The position numbers and the translations under genes are program-made. DNA of 64,000 bases, taken from positions 1,983,021 through 2,047,020 of the forward strand of contig JABTTZ010000001.1 in assembly GCA_015075625.1 (NCBI GenBank), read 5' to 3'. Every line of letters begins with the position of its first letter. Within the stretch, counting starts at the first letter, position 1. The stretch is from Anaerolineales bacterium (GTDB taxonomy: Bacteria; Chloroflexota; Anaerolineae; Aggregatilineales; UBA2796). The notes under the pieces are model-generated. The model saw only the letters and a list, made by a program, of their open reading frames with translations, did not search any database and was not told where the DNA came from. Below are positions 45,591 to 53,914 of this stretch, piece after piece.

Positions 45591-45750
45591 CTAAGTACCA
45601 CCACAGTGAAAAGGCGGGCTGACGTATGATCCCGTGATCCCGCCGCTAAAGCAGCGGGCTGAAAACAGCCACCCCTTCGGGGCTTAAAAGGCATATCCGT
45701 ATGGGATTTTCCGTCGTCCCCATCCCAAAGGGCTTTTTGTTTGTACTTAG
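45591..45750. repeat. Dispersed repeat with short inverted ends
   Basis: The 160-bp segment begins ctaagtaccaccaca and ends with the inverted form gtacttag (45743-45750). Its right flank ttgtacttagtagtcca (45741-45757) is the exact inverse of 9758-9774. The left part (45591-45665) resembles 9765-9835. It encloses the double-hairpin repeat. No transposase is coded, so it fits a MITE-like non-autonomous element. It interrupts the glycan cluster between the acyltransferase and the aminotransferase genes. Confidence 0.6.
45639..45685 (-). repeat. Double-hairpin REP-like repeat, copy B (inverted relative to copy A)
   Basis: The two blocks cccgccgctaaagcagcgggct (45639-45660) and cagccaccccttcggggctt (45666-45685) are the reverse complement of copy A at 34241-34287. 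Only the linker between blocks differs. Each block folds as a short hairpin. Confidence 0.75.
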
Positions 45751-45773
45751 TAGTCCATCAGGAAGATTTCTAA

Positions 45774-45854
45774 AGAACCCCTATCGCCTATCCCCTTTCC
45801 CTGTCTAGGGGGAAAGGCAACTGCTGCGCAGTAACCGGGGGGGATAGGGGTTCT
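45774..45854. repeat. 12-bp inverted repeat next to the dispersed element
   Basis: agaacccctatc (45774-45785) pairs with gataggggttct (45843-45854). Between them is cctatcccctttccctgt, also found near 34198-34215, and the palindrome-rich ctgctgcgcagtaa. With the preceding element it fills the 363-bp gap 45578-45940, which otherwise holds no gene that I can support. Confidence 0.55.
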
Positions 45855-45940
45855 GAACCAAAACCGTCAACACAGCCTAGTTTTGCCATGAAGCAGGGTC
45901 TGATTTCATTCTAATCACTGAGCTACCACAAGGATATTCC

Positions 45941-47050
45941 ATGCACATTCCTATGTCGTCGCCGGACATTACCCAAACCGAAATCGATAGCGTAAATGCG
46001 GTATTGCGCACGCCAACACTCAGCATTGGTCCGTATATTCGGGAGTTTGAGGGGCAGATCGCCGCTTATACAGGTATGAAGCATGGCATTGGCGTGAATT
46101 CTGGGACGGCAGGGCTGCATCTTGCCGTGATTGCTGCCGATGTGCATGATGATGACGAAGTGATCACCGCCTCGTTCAGCTTTATCGCCAGCGCCAACGC
46201 GATTCTTTATGAGCGGGGGAAACCCGTTTTCGTGGATATTGACCCGCAGACAGGCAACCTTGACCCCGATGCAGTGGAGGCGGCGATCACCCCTCGGACG
46301 AAGGCGATCATGCCGATTCATGCCTTTGGGCAGCCGGCTGAGATGGATCGCATTGTGGCGATTGCCCGCCGCCACAACCTGATGATCATTGAGGACGCTT
46401 GCGAGGCGCTTGGCGCGGCGTATAAGGGACGCCTGTGCGGGACGTTTGGGGATGTAGCCGTGTTTGCCTTTTACCCAAACAAGCAGATGACGACGGGCGA
46501 GGGTGGGATGATGGTCACCAATCGGGACGATCACGCCGACCTCTACCGCAGTTTGCGCAACCAGGGGCGGGATGTCTTTGATGCGTGGCTGAACCATACA
46601 CGGCTGGGCTATAACTACCGCTTAGACGAGATGAGCGCGGCGCTTGGCGTGGCGCAGATGACGCGCATTGAGGAACTGCTGGCAAAGCGAGAGCGCGTGG
46701 CGGGTTGGTACAACGAGCGCATCGATGAAATCCCGGGTATTCAAAAGCCCTATATCGCCCCAACGACAACGCGAATGAGTTGGTTTGTCTATGTGATTCG
46801 CTGTATGGACGCGGATCGCGGGGCGATCATCACCGCGCTGAACGCGGCGGATATCCCCTCTCGCCCATACTTCACACCGATTCATTTGCAGCCCTTTTAT
46901 CGGGAGCGTTTCGGCTGGCAGCGGGGTGACCTTCCCCACACGGAACAGGCAGGCGACACCTTCCTTGCCTTGCCTTTTTCGGGGGTGATGACCGAAGCAC
47001 AGGTTGACTATGTGACGGAACATCTTCGCCGTGCGGTGGTGGGCAGCTAA
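45941..47050 (+). CDS. DegT/DnrJ/EryC1-type sugar aminotransferase
   Basis: A 369-residue PLP enzyme of fold type I. It has the cofactor loop NSGTAGLHLAV (57-ish), the Asp/Ala motif IIEDACEALGA, and the Schiff-base Lys181 in FAFYPNKQMTTGEGG. The opening IPMSSPDITQTEID is the family's N-terminal signature. It transfers an amino group to a UDP-keto-sugar. An AAGGA sits before the ATG. It completes a PglC/PglD/PglE-like set with the two enzymes before the repeat, although the repeat may uncouple transcription. Confidence 0.94.
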   Translation: MHIPMSSPDITQTEIDSVNAVLRTPTLSIGPYIREFEGQIAAYTGMKHGIGVNSGTAGLHLAVIAADVHDDDEVITASFSFIASANAILYERGKPVFVDIDPQTGNLDPDAVEAAITPRTKAIMPIHAFGQPAEMDRIVAIARRHNLMIIEDACEALGAAYKGRLCGTFGDVAVFAFYPNKQMTTGEGGMMVTNRDDHADLYRSLRNQGRDVFDAWLNHTRLGYNYRLDEMSAALGVAQMTRIEELLAKRERVAGWYNERIDEIPGIQKPYIAPTTTRMSWFVYVIRCMDADRGAIITALNAADIPSRPYFTPIHLQPFYRERFGWQRGDLPHTEQAGDTFLALPFSGVMTEAQVDYVTEHLRRAVVGS

Positions 47051-47051
47051 G

Positions 47052-47461
47052 ATGACCAGCACCCCCGTTCAAGAACGACTATACCGTCTTGACGACCTCA
47101 TGGTGAGGTTTTCTATGGAGGACGCGGATCGCGTGTGCCTGATCTGATGGTCTACGATGCAGCCCGCTTTAATGCCTATTGTTTGGCAACACCAGATTGG
47201 CAAGAAAAGCCCTTTATCCTTGTCCCCAATTTGGCAGTAGAGGTAGTTTCTCCTTCGGATCGGCTGAGCGAGATATATCGAAAGGCGGGGCTATACCTTG
47301 AAGATGGGGTGCAGATTGTGTGGGTGATTGACTTCAAGCGAAAAACGGTAGGGGTTTTCACGCCTACTGGCGATATTCAAACGCTCCATAGTGGGGATAT
47401 ATTGAGCGGCGGAGCGATTTTGCCTCAGTTCACCATCGCCGTATCGGAATTGTTTGGATAG
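47052..47461 (+). pseudogene. Remnant of a Uma2-family nuclease gene
   Basis: An ATG at 47052 opens a short N-terminal piece of Uma2/DUF820 type (TSTPVQERLYRLDDLM), which then runs out of frame. Another frame covers 47105-47461 with GGRGSRVPDLMVYD, LAVEVVSPSDRLSEI, YRKAGLYLEDG and VWVIDFKRKTVGVF, which is the second two-thirds of the family (PD-(D/E)XK core). About 60 residues between the pieces, including the first part of the catalytic core, are missing. A GTG at 47135 could still start a 108-residue protein. I read it as a deletion plus frameshift. The deletion lies just after the aminotransferase stop. Confidence 0.75.
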
Positions 47462-47551
47462 TGTGAGAAGTTTTCGGCATGGCGTGCTGTGTAGCGTAGA
47501 ATGACGGTAACGAGATGACCCCAAAGCGAGTGAGAAGGTTTCTACGCGATC

Positions 47552-48391
47552 ATGACCAATGTTCCTGTTTCTGAGACAATTCACCTGAACGACCCTGCGC
47601 CGGATGCTCCCCGTCCGGCGGACACAATCACCGTCAGCCAACAATCAATTTACTATTTCCTGATTGCGGTGGTCTTTGCCGTCGCTGGCTTCATCGTTGG
47701 GGGGGTGACGTTTTCGACACGGGGCGTCTCCCTCGAAGATATTCGGAGCGCCGCCGCCTCTGGTGCGCGGGAAGGCGTCCGTTCAGAGATCAGTTCGATG
47801 AACGCCTTGATCAATCAGGGTGGAACTGGCGGTAACACCGCCCCCGCCGCCCCGCCGACGCCCGCCGTCATTGATACGACAACGGCGCCGGGGTGGGGGT
47901 CTACCGAGGCGAAGGTGACGATTATTGAATACTCCGATTTCGAGTGTCCCTATTGCGGGCGCTACAACCGCGACACCTATGACCTGATCAAGCGCGATTA
48001 CGGGGATAAAGTGCGCTATGTGTTCAAGCATTTCCCGCTCTCAAACATTCATCCAAACGCAGAAAATGCCGGAAATGCTTCTGAATGTGCGAACGAACAG
48101 GGCAAATTTTGGGAATATCACCAGATTCTCTTTGCTAATCAGAATGATCTAAGTGTCAAAGCGCTGATTGCCTATGGTGTGCAGATAGAAATTCCCGACC
48201 AAGCGGCGTTTGCGGCGTGCGTGGAGGGCAACAAATACGCCACAAAAGTGCAGTCTGACCTCGCTGAGGGGTTTAACTTGGGGATCAGCGGGACGCCGAC
48301 GTTTTTCATCAACGGGCTGCCGCTCGTTGGGGCGCAGCCCTACCGCGCCTTTCAGCAGGCAATTGAACAGGCGCTGGCGGCGGGGGGGTAA
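47552..48391 (+). CDS. Membrane-anchored DsbA-like thioredoxin
   Basis: A 279-residue protein with a cytosolic N-terminal tail, one membrane helix (about 33-54), a low-complexity linker (85-112) and a DsbA/thioredoxin-4 domain. The active site is CPYC (Cys132, Cys135) in TIIEYSDFECPYCGRY, and the cis-Pro loop is GISGTPTFFING. FKHFPLSNIHPNAENAGNAS is typical of DsbA-like helical insertions. It probably oxidises or isomerises disulfides in exported proteins. The restriction gene starts at the very next base after its stop. Confidence 0.93.
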   Translation: MTNVPVSETIHLNDPAPDAPRPADTITVSQQSIYYFLIAVVFAVAGFIVGGVTFSTRGVSLEDIRSAAASGAREGVRSEISSMNALINQGGTGGNTAPAAPPTPAVIDTTTAPGWGSTEAKVTIIEYSDFECPYCGRYNRDTYDLIKRDYGDKVRYVFKHFPLSNIHPNAENAGNASECANEQGKFWEYHQILFANQNDLSVKALIAYGVQIEIPDQAAFAACVEGNKYATKVQSDLAEGFNLGISGTPTFFINGLPLVGAQPYRAFQQAIEQALAAGG

Positions 48392-49264
48392 ATGTCACCT
48401 TCAAAGCGAACTGGCACAGTATTGGTACAGTTCGATCATCTTCAAAAACAGATGCGGGCTGGGGCGCTTTCCCCAGCGACCTCCGATCTACTTGGCTCTA
48501 TTGGAGAGACATGCCTTGCTTTTCTTCGGGAGATGGATCGGCGTCCTCTCCTGAGTCAGATCACAGGGAAAACGTTCTTTAGTTTTCGCACGGCAGCCGT
48601 AAATAGCACTCGCCCTGTGAATGAGGCACTGTTTCAGGATGGGGAATTGGTGGCGCGTTTAATGACTGCTGCCAAACAGAGAAGACTGAACGCCGATTTG
48701 AGTACAACAGAAATTACGACTGCCTGTTATACCCTTGCGATAGGGTTTGCCTGCGTGGTGGATGTGATCAATCCTGGGGATCGGCAAACGCCGGGGACAT
48801 TTTTCGAATACCTGATCAAGCACCTCATTGCCACAACAGCCGAGAGTGAACCAACTGAGCGCGTTGCGGTGAGGGTTGGTGACACGACTATTCGCCTCAC
48901 GCTCGACATGATTCTTGCTCCTATAGAGGGGACGACACGTTTCCATGTGGCGATCAAAACATCAACCCGCGAACGCGCCTCGGAGTTTTGGGCACATCAA
49001 CGAATTCTTGATCACGCCTTTGGTGAACATGCCTATTTAGGAATGTTTATTGGGTTGGGTGAGACAAAACTCGATCATAAACGTTACGCAGTGGTCGAAA
49101 TTTGCGTCCCCGATCAATGGCGTCTCTATCAAGCCCATATTGCCACGATTCATCGAATTTACTACCTTGATCCACCTCATGCCTATATGCAGCTTAATCA
49201 GGCAAAACCCCCTCTTTCAGTGCAACCCTTTGGAGCGTATTTTTCCGAGTCGCCGCTTTTTTGA
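48392..49264 (+). CDS. Putative type II restriction endonuclease
   Basis: I do not recognise the exact subfamily. The 290-residue protein carries a likely PD-(D/E)XK-type centre: LTLDMILAP and, some 20 residues later, [19 protein letters not shown], where Lys-Thr-Ser-Thr-Arg-Glu-Arg followed by WAHQ is a phrase I associate with restriction enzymes. The convergent neighbour is a DNA methyltransferase, which is the strongest support. The two stop ends overlap by 71 bp. Base composition is less GC-rich than the flanking genes, hinting at acquisition. The recognition site cannot be read from sequence. Confidence 0.7.
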   Translation: MSPSKRTGTVLVQFDHLQKQMRAGALSPATSDLLGSIGETCLAFLREMDRRPLLSQITGKTFFSFRTAAVNSTRPVNEALFQDGELVARLMTAAKQRRLNADLSTTEITTACYTLAIGFACVVDVINPGDRQTPGTFFEYLIKHLIATTAESEPTERVAVRVGDTTIRLTLDMILAPIEGTTRFHVAIKTSTRERASEFWAHQRILDHAFGEHAYLGMFIGLGETKLDHKRYAVVEICVPDQWRLYQAHIATIHRIYYLDPPHAYMQLNQAKPPLSVQPFGAYFSESPLF

Positions 49265-49973
49265 CCCACTTCCGAAAAATAATGAAATAAGAGTGGTTTT
49301 TACGGGCATGGTATTGCTGCTTGATGCGGCTGACACCCGGTTTGCCCTGTCGCATGAGAACAAATAAATCTTCTACAATAAATCCCATCCTCGTGAATTC
49401 ATTGATCAGTTCAACGTGTGTGAGACGTTGTTTGTTCGCACATACTTCATCTTGGCATTTCACAATAAAAATCCCTCGATTGACCAATACACGGTATGCT
49501 TCCCGTGCAGCGGCAAAATAGAGTTCAAGAACGGCGTCATGGTATTTTGCGCCGTTTTCTAGGCGTCCAGCTTGGTTGTTTCGGTAGTAGGTTTCGTAGT
49601 TTTGATGGTTCACATGTGCGGTACCGCCGGGGGTGTGCATGTAGGGGGGATCGCAAACAAGGGCAGCTATGGACGATGACGGATAGGGGAGGGCGCGGCA
49701 ATCCGCTCTCACCAAACCGAATCTTGTTGGTGTTGATACACTGAGATCAGAGGGCAAAAGACAATACTGATCATTTGGAACATCTTTCCAGAAAACCCCA
49801 CGCCCATAAGTGACATCGGCAATCGTTGATCCGGGCGGCACATACAACCTAAGAATTTGGGGGAAAAGAGCGTCATTTGTCCCTATATGGGCGCTAAGAA
49901 TCAAATCATTCGTGGCGATTCCCTCTGGGCTTTTGCGCCGCTTTTTTTGCGGCTTTTCCAGTATTGACTGCAT
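49194..49973 (-). CDS. DNA methyltransferase (DPPY, N6-adenine or N4-cytosine type)
   Basis: A 259-residue enzyme. The cofactor motif I is [11 protein letters not shown] and the catalytic motif IV is [32 protein letters not shown] forms the motif V-VIII region. It modifies the host DNA to protect against the convergent endonuclease. The frame is open upstream to 50069, but the ATG at 49973 has GAGGTGG just before it and is chosen. The upstream region holds a TTGTCT-17-TATCAT promoter on the minus strand and nested inverted repeats. It overlaps the endonuclease gene tail to tail by 71 bp. Confidence 0.9.
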   Translation of the reverse strand: MQSILEKPQKKRRKSPEGIATNDLILSAHIGTNDALFPQILRLYVPPGSTIADVTYGRGVFWKDVPNDQYCLLPSDLSVSTPTRFGLVRADCRALPYPSSSIAALVCDPPYMHTPGGTAHVNHQNYETYYRNNQAGRLENGAKYHDAVLELYFAAAREAYRVLVNRGIFIVKCQDEVCANKQRLTHVELINEFTRMGFIVEDLFVLMRQGKPGVSRIKQQYHARKNHSYFIIFRKWVKKAATRKNTLQRVALKEGVLPD

Positions 49974-50006
49974 TGATCCCACCTCATGGTGATTAATGTC
50001 GCCATG

Positions 50007-50079
50007 ATAGCACGAACGTTCTCTGGAGACAACTCTCCCACTTCTGATGTATGGGAGAGTGATCCTCACTTCGTGCTAT
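50007..50079. promoter_or_regulatory. Nested inverted repeats over two divergent promoters
   Basis: Outer arms atagcacgaa (50007-50016) and ttcgtgctat (50070-50079); inner arms actctccca (50032-50040) and tgggagagt (50052-50060). On the minus strand TTGTCT (50032-50027) and TATCAT (50009-50004) with 17-base spacing drive the methyltransferase. On the plus strand TATAAT (50077-50082) lies towards tatA. The arms overlap these boxes, as an operator would. No controller protein gene is evident nearby. Confidence 0.55.
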
Positions 50080-50130
50080 AATGAGGTTAAAGAGGGCAAC
50101 CCAACACAAAGCCTTAAAGGAGTGTAAAGG

Positions 50131-50355
50131 ATGCAATTAGGACCAACCGAATTGATCATCATTTTGGTGATCGTCGTGATTCTTTTTGGCGGGGGGCGGA
50201 TTGCGCGGCTTGGCGGGGAACTTGGCTCGGCAATCCGCGAGTTTCGGCGGGGGGTTGGAGACGGGGAAAAGAAGGCGCAAAGTCAACTCCCGCCTAACAC
50301 GGCAAGCACCCCAGAGGAACTCCCCGCCGCAAAGCAGCCCGTCGAACAACGCTGA
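50131..50355 (+). CDS. tatA: Twin-arginine translocase subunit TatA
   Basis: The 74-residue protein starts MQLGPTELIIILVIVVILF, giving the short TatA membrane helix (about 5-21). FGGGRIARLGGELG forms the hinge and start of the amphipathic helix; the tail is polar and disordered. It forms the pore-like assembly of Tat export. TatC is not in the window. AAAGGAG lies upstream of the ATG. The neighbour, 100 bp downstream, is the threonine synthase-receiver fusion. Confidence 0.93.
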   Translation: MQLGPTELIIILVIVVILFGGGRIARLGGELGSAIREFRRGVGDGEKKAQSQLPPNTASTPEELPAAKQPVEQR

Positions 50356-50454
50356 TCATCGGGCATTGGCAGAGAAATCCTCATTAAGACCTACGGGCGG
50401 GCGCACACCCCGCCCGTTTGCGTTTACGATTAGGTTGATAGGAATAAGCACCTG

Positions 50455-52113
50455 ATGCCCTCGTTATTCTCTCGCGTTGTTTGTCTGATGTGTGGGGCTG
50501 AACATCCCCCCGCGCCCTTGCAAAGCGCTTGTGATCAGTGTGGGGGGGGATGGCTGGACGCCCGTTACAACCTTGATGATCCTCACTTGGATTGGCGGAG
50601 GCAGCTTGCCAAACGGGCACCATCCCTGTGGCGCTATGAAGAACTTCTGCCACTGCGCGATCTAAACGCCCGCATCTCGATTGGGGAAGGGTGGACGCCG
50701 CTTATTCCGGCGCGGCGGCTTGGGGAGGCGTTGAACCATCCCAACCTGATGTTGAAGGATGAGCGGCGGATGCCGACGAACTCCTTCAAAGACCGTCAGG
50801 GGGCGCTCTCGGTGTCTGTTTTGCGGCAAGAGGGAATCAGGGAATGTGTCCTTGCCTCAACGGGAAATGCCGCCGCTGCTTACGCCGCCTACTGCGCCCA
50901 TGCGGGGATCAAACTGTGGGTGTTTCTGACAAGCCTGGTGCCGGCGGAGAAAATGCGTGAACTTGCCCTCTATGGGGCGGAGTTGGTGAAGATTACGGGG
51001 ACGTATGATCAAGCAAAGCTGTTCGCGGCAGATTTCGCGGCGCGACGGGGGGTGTACCTTGATCGGGGGGCAAAGGGCGTTATTGGCAAAGAAAGCATGA
51101 AGACGCTTGCCTATGAGATTGCCGAACAACTGGGGTTGGCGTTTGCTGATGGCGAGCGCTGGATCGCCCCCGATTGGTATGTGCAGGCGGTGAGTGGGGG
51201 AATCGGACCGCTGGGCGCTGCCAAAGGGTTTAGGGAGCTCCTCCATTTGGGGTTGATCGATAAACTGCCGAAACTTGCCCTTGTGCAGGCGGAGGGCTGC
51301 GCCCCGATGGTGCGTGCCTTTGAACGCGGCGAGGCGGCGGCGACACCCGTCACGCCGCAGACGTTGATCAGCGTCCTTGCCACAGGCGATCCCGGTCATG
51401 CCTACACCTTGATACGGGAGGCTCTTTTGAAGGATGGCGGGACGATGGTCAGCGTCGATGATGGGGAGGCGTTCCGCGCCATGCGCCGGCTTGCCCGTAT
51501 GGAGGGGCTGAGCGTTGAGCCAGCGACAGCGGTTGCCCTTGCCGGCGTGGAGAAATTGATTGCCAGTGGGCAGATTCGCCCTGACGAGCGGGTGGTGATC
51601 AACTGTTCTGGGCATACCTTCCCCGCCGAAAAGCACATCCTCGAAGATCAGTATGTTTTGGAACTGGAATTTGGGGAGAACGCCCCAACGCAGCATGTGG
51701 AAGGCTTGGGCGCGGCGCTGGAACGGCTGGAAGAACAGATTACGACGGTGGTTGTCATTGACGATAACCCGAATGATACGCGGTTGATCCGGCGGCTGCT
51801 GCAAGCGCACAAGAATTACCGGATTTTTGAGATGAACGATCCGCTCGATGGGCTGGATGTGATCAAGCAGCGCCACCCCGATTTGATCATCACCGATTTG
51901 ACGATGCCGACAATGGATGGCTTTGCTTTGCTAGAGGGGTTGAAAAGCGATCCACAGACAGCGGCGATTCCGGTCATTGTCCTATCGGGGAAAGACCTGA
52001 CGGCGACGGACAAAGCCCGCTTGGAGGGACACATTGAGTCGATCTGGCTGAAGGGGAGCTATCGCACCCGCGATCTGGTCGATCACGTCGTGACGACCTT
52101 AAAGGATGCCTAA
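50455..52113 (+). CDS. Threonine synthase-like PLP enzyme fused to a C-terminal receiver domain
   Basis: A 552-residue fusion. Residues 1-40 carry a zinc ribbon (Cys10, 13, 26, 29). Residues ~75-405 are a threonine-synthase-like fold II PLP enzyme with Lys112 in TNSFKDRQ, the phosphate/substrate loop STGNAAAAYAA and the closing SGHTFPAEK. After a short helix (411-428), residues 431-552 form a receiver domain with Asp436/Asp437, phospho-acceptor Asp481 (IITDLTMP), Ser511 and Lys533. The frame is open without a break across the junction. Threonine synthase converts O-phosphohomoserine to threonine; here phosphorylation may modulate it. The fusion is in the sequence; regulation is inferred. No histidine kinase is adjacent. 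Confidence 0.92.
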   Translation: MPSLFSRVVCLMCGAEHPPAPLQSACDQCGGGWLDARYNLDDPHLDWRRQLAKRAPSLWRYEELLPLRDLNARISIGEGWTPLIPARRLGEALNHPNLMLKDERRMPTNSFKDRQGALSVSVLRQEGIRECVLASTGNAAAAYAAYCAHAGIKLWVFLTSLVPAEKMRELALYGAELVKITGTYDQAKLFAADFAARRGVYLDRGAKGVIGKESMKTLAYEIAEQLGLAFADGERWIAPDWYVQAVSGGIGPLGAAKGFRELLHLGLIDKLPKLALVQAEGCAPMVRAFERGEAAATPVTPQTLISVLATGDPGHAYTLIREALLKDGGTMVSVDDGEAFRAMRRLARMEGLSVEPATAVALAGVEKLIASGQIRPDERVVINCSGHTFPAEKHILEDQYVLELEFGENAPTQHVEGLGAALERLEEQITTVVVIDDNPNDTRLIRRLLQAHKNYRIFEMNDPLDGLDVIKQRHPDLIITDLTMPTMDGFALLEGLKSDPQTAAIPVIVLSGKDLTATDKARLEGHIESIWLKGSYRTRDLVDHVVTTLKDA

Positions 52114-52416
52114 GGCAGCACAAACAGCCCACCCCCACTAAAGGGTAGGCTGCTGTGGTGTTTCGCTTGAACAGAACCCCCAACAAAGCGCGATTCACCT
52201 CTGGACGAACTCGGTCTTGCCGTCGTTCCGCCTACCGCACCCCTCCCCGTTTGGGAACGGTGTGGGTGGGTGGCTACTTATGAGGGCTAGGGCGCTTGTG
52301 AAGGTGCTGTGTGACCTTTGGAAAGGTGATACCGTTCGGTATGCTTTGGTAAGGAAACAACGCTGCGCAGCGTTTCAAGACAGAGTGTAGCACAAAAGTT
52401 CTATTTCGTCAAGGGT
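52114..52416. other. Gene-free gap with small palindromes
   Basis: About 300 bp between convergent genes. It has a perfect 16-bp palindrome aacgctgcgcagcgtt (52359-52374) and ataccgttcggtat (52328-52341 approximately), and an imperfect inverted repeat around 52113-52160 (cagc..cccaccc / ggtaggctgctg). I see no coding frame or RNA gene. Part may be a worn copy of the hairpin repeat family. Confidence 0.35.
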
Positions 52417-52447
52417 GAGACGACGGGGATTAAAAGCCCGTCGTCTC
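52417..52447 (-). terminator. Hairpin over the stop codon of the radical SAM gene
   Basis: An 11-bp stem (gagacgacggg 52417-52427, cccgtcgtctc 52437-52447) with a 9-base loop that contains the TAA stop of the minus-strand gene. No T-run follows. It likely ends or protects the mRNA. Confidence 0.5.
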
Positions 52448-53914
52448 TGGACGGCGGTAGCGAATGAGCTTTTGAAGCGCTTTTAACTCGTAGGGGGCGC
52501 GGTAGATGCCCAAGCGATAGCGCCAGCCGGAGAGCGCTTTGAGGATTATCTTCATGCCGCTGTGGTGGAGGCGCATATCGGTGACGGTGGGGTAGTAGGC
52601 GTTGATCACCGTTTCAAAATCGCGCACCCTGCGCCGCGCCACCTCAGTGAACCAGGGGAGGTTTGGGTTGCGGCGGAAGGCATAGGTTTCCCAATCGTCG
52701 TTCGCCCATTCGTCAAGGCTTTCGGGGAAACGGAAGCCTAGACGCTTTGCCTCCTCGTAGAGACCGGCGCCGTCTTGGGGAACGGGGGTATAGATGTAGA
52801 GGATCAATTCGATGGCGGGGTTCAAGCGTTTCAGCCGTTTGATGAAGCGCAAACTGGCGTCAATATCGGCAAGGGGGTCGGGGGGGTTGCCCAAGACAAA
52901 GGAAAGCTCTGGAACGATATTGTACTGTTTCAACCGTGCGACGATTGCCTCGGTGACGGCAACGGCGCTTGTGCCGCCTTTGTTCATCCGCGCCAACACC
53001 TCGTCAGAGCCACTTTCCGCGCCCATGAAGATCATCTTGACGCCGCTTTTTTGCATGGTGGCAAAGGTGGCATCGCTGTAGCCCATGAGCGTATCGGCAC
53101 GCCCTAAGCCCCACCAGCGCAGACCTAAGGGGGTGATGCGCTCGGCAAATTCACGGGTGCGCCCCTCGCTGACGAAAAAATCCATGTCATGAAATTCGAG
53201 AGAGTCTGCGCCATATTGGGTATGGAGGCGGGTGACGATCTTTGCCGTGCGTTCAGCCGATTCTGCCAGCCAACGCTGATGGCTGAGGGCGACAACGGCG
53301 CAAAAACTGCACGCGAAGGGACAGCCGAAACTGCTGTGATGAGGATAACAGCGTTTGCCCAAGTAGTGCTTTTGGGCATACGGCGTCATATCGATTTTTT
53401 CGTAAGGGTAGTAGGGGAGGTTGTTCAAAGGGAGCAGTGGAGCGCGAGGGGTGAGCGTCGGTGTCCCCTTTTCGGTGTACCATAGGCTTGGCACGTCTGC
53501 CAACGCGCCGCCCTGATGAAGGGTATCGACCAAGCGGCGAAAAGCAACCTCACCCTGCCCCTCAATGGCAAAATCAACATAGCCACTGCGGACGGTGATC
53601 TCGCCGTGATGGGTGGGGAAATATCCCCCCCAAACGATCTGCAAGGCGGGGAAGGCTGCTTTCACACGTTTACAGACCTCTACGGCTTGTTTTAGCTGCG
53701 GTCCGGGCATGACGGTGACGGCGAGCAGTGTGGCGCCCGTCGCCCGCGCCCGATCTAGGATATGCGCTGCCGGATCAGGGATCAGGTTACCATCAATGAA
53801 TTCCACCTCATACTCAGGGACGATCATGGCGGCAATCGCCATGAGGGAGAGCGGCAACCGTTGTTTGCCGGCGGAGGTGCTGCGTGGGTTATAGAGTAAG
53901 ACCGTGTGAGGCAT
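52430..53914 (-). CDS. B12-binding-domain radical SAM protein
   Basis: The 494-residue protein has an N-terminal cobalamin-binding-like fold (about 1-135, with PLSLMAIAAMIVPEYEVEF and VWGGYFPTHH). A radical SAM core follows with CX3CX2C at Cys198, 202, 205 (GCPFACSFCAV), and FMGAESGSDEVLARMNKGG. It belongs to the BchE/P-methylase-like group acting on unreactive carbons; many Chloroflexota members have unknown substrates. The frame opens at 53998, but the ATG at 53914 gives MPHTVLLYNPR, the normal family start, with AGGA upstream. The neighbouring secreted protein is divergent. Confidence 0.9.
   Translation of the reverse strand: MPHTVLLYNPRSTSAGKQRLPLSLMAIAAMIVPEYEVEFIDGNLIPDPAAHILDRARATGATLLAVTVMPGPQLKQAVEVCKRVKAAFPALQIVWGGYFPTHHGEITVRSGYVDFAIEGQGEVAFRRLVDTLHQGGALADVPSLWYTEKGTPTLTPRAPLLPLNNLPYYPYEKIDMTPYAQKHYLGKRCYPHHSSFGCPFACSFCAVVALSHQRWLAESAERTAKIVTRLHTQYGADSLEFHDMDFFVSEGRTREFAERITPLGLRWWGLGRADTLMGYSDATFATMQKSGVKMIFMGAESGSDEVLARMNKGGTSAVAVTEAIVARLKQYNIVPELSFVLGNPPDPLADIDASLRFIKRLKRLNPAIELILYIYTPVPQDGAGLYEEAKRLGFRFPESLDEWANDDWETYAFRRNPNLPWFTEVARRRVRDFETVINAYYPTVTDMRLHHSGMKIILKALSGWRYRLGIYRAPYELKALQKLIRYRRPETTGF

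Noticed and set aside
47052..50355. The whole 47-50 kb region as a defence island or prophage
   Set aside because: Only the R-M pair and a Uma2 remnant fit; no integrase, phage structural genes or attachment repeats were seen.
50857..51876. A 339-residue antisense frame within the threonine synthase-receiver gene
   Set aside because: His/Gln/Arg-rich composition with no recognisable domain; it mirrors the codon bias of the real gene.
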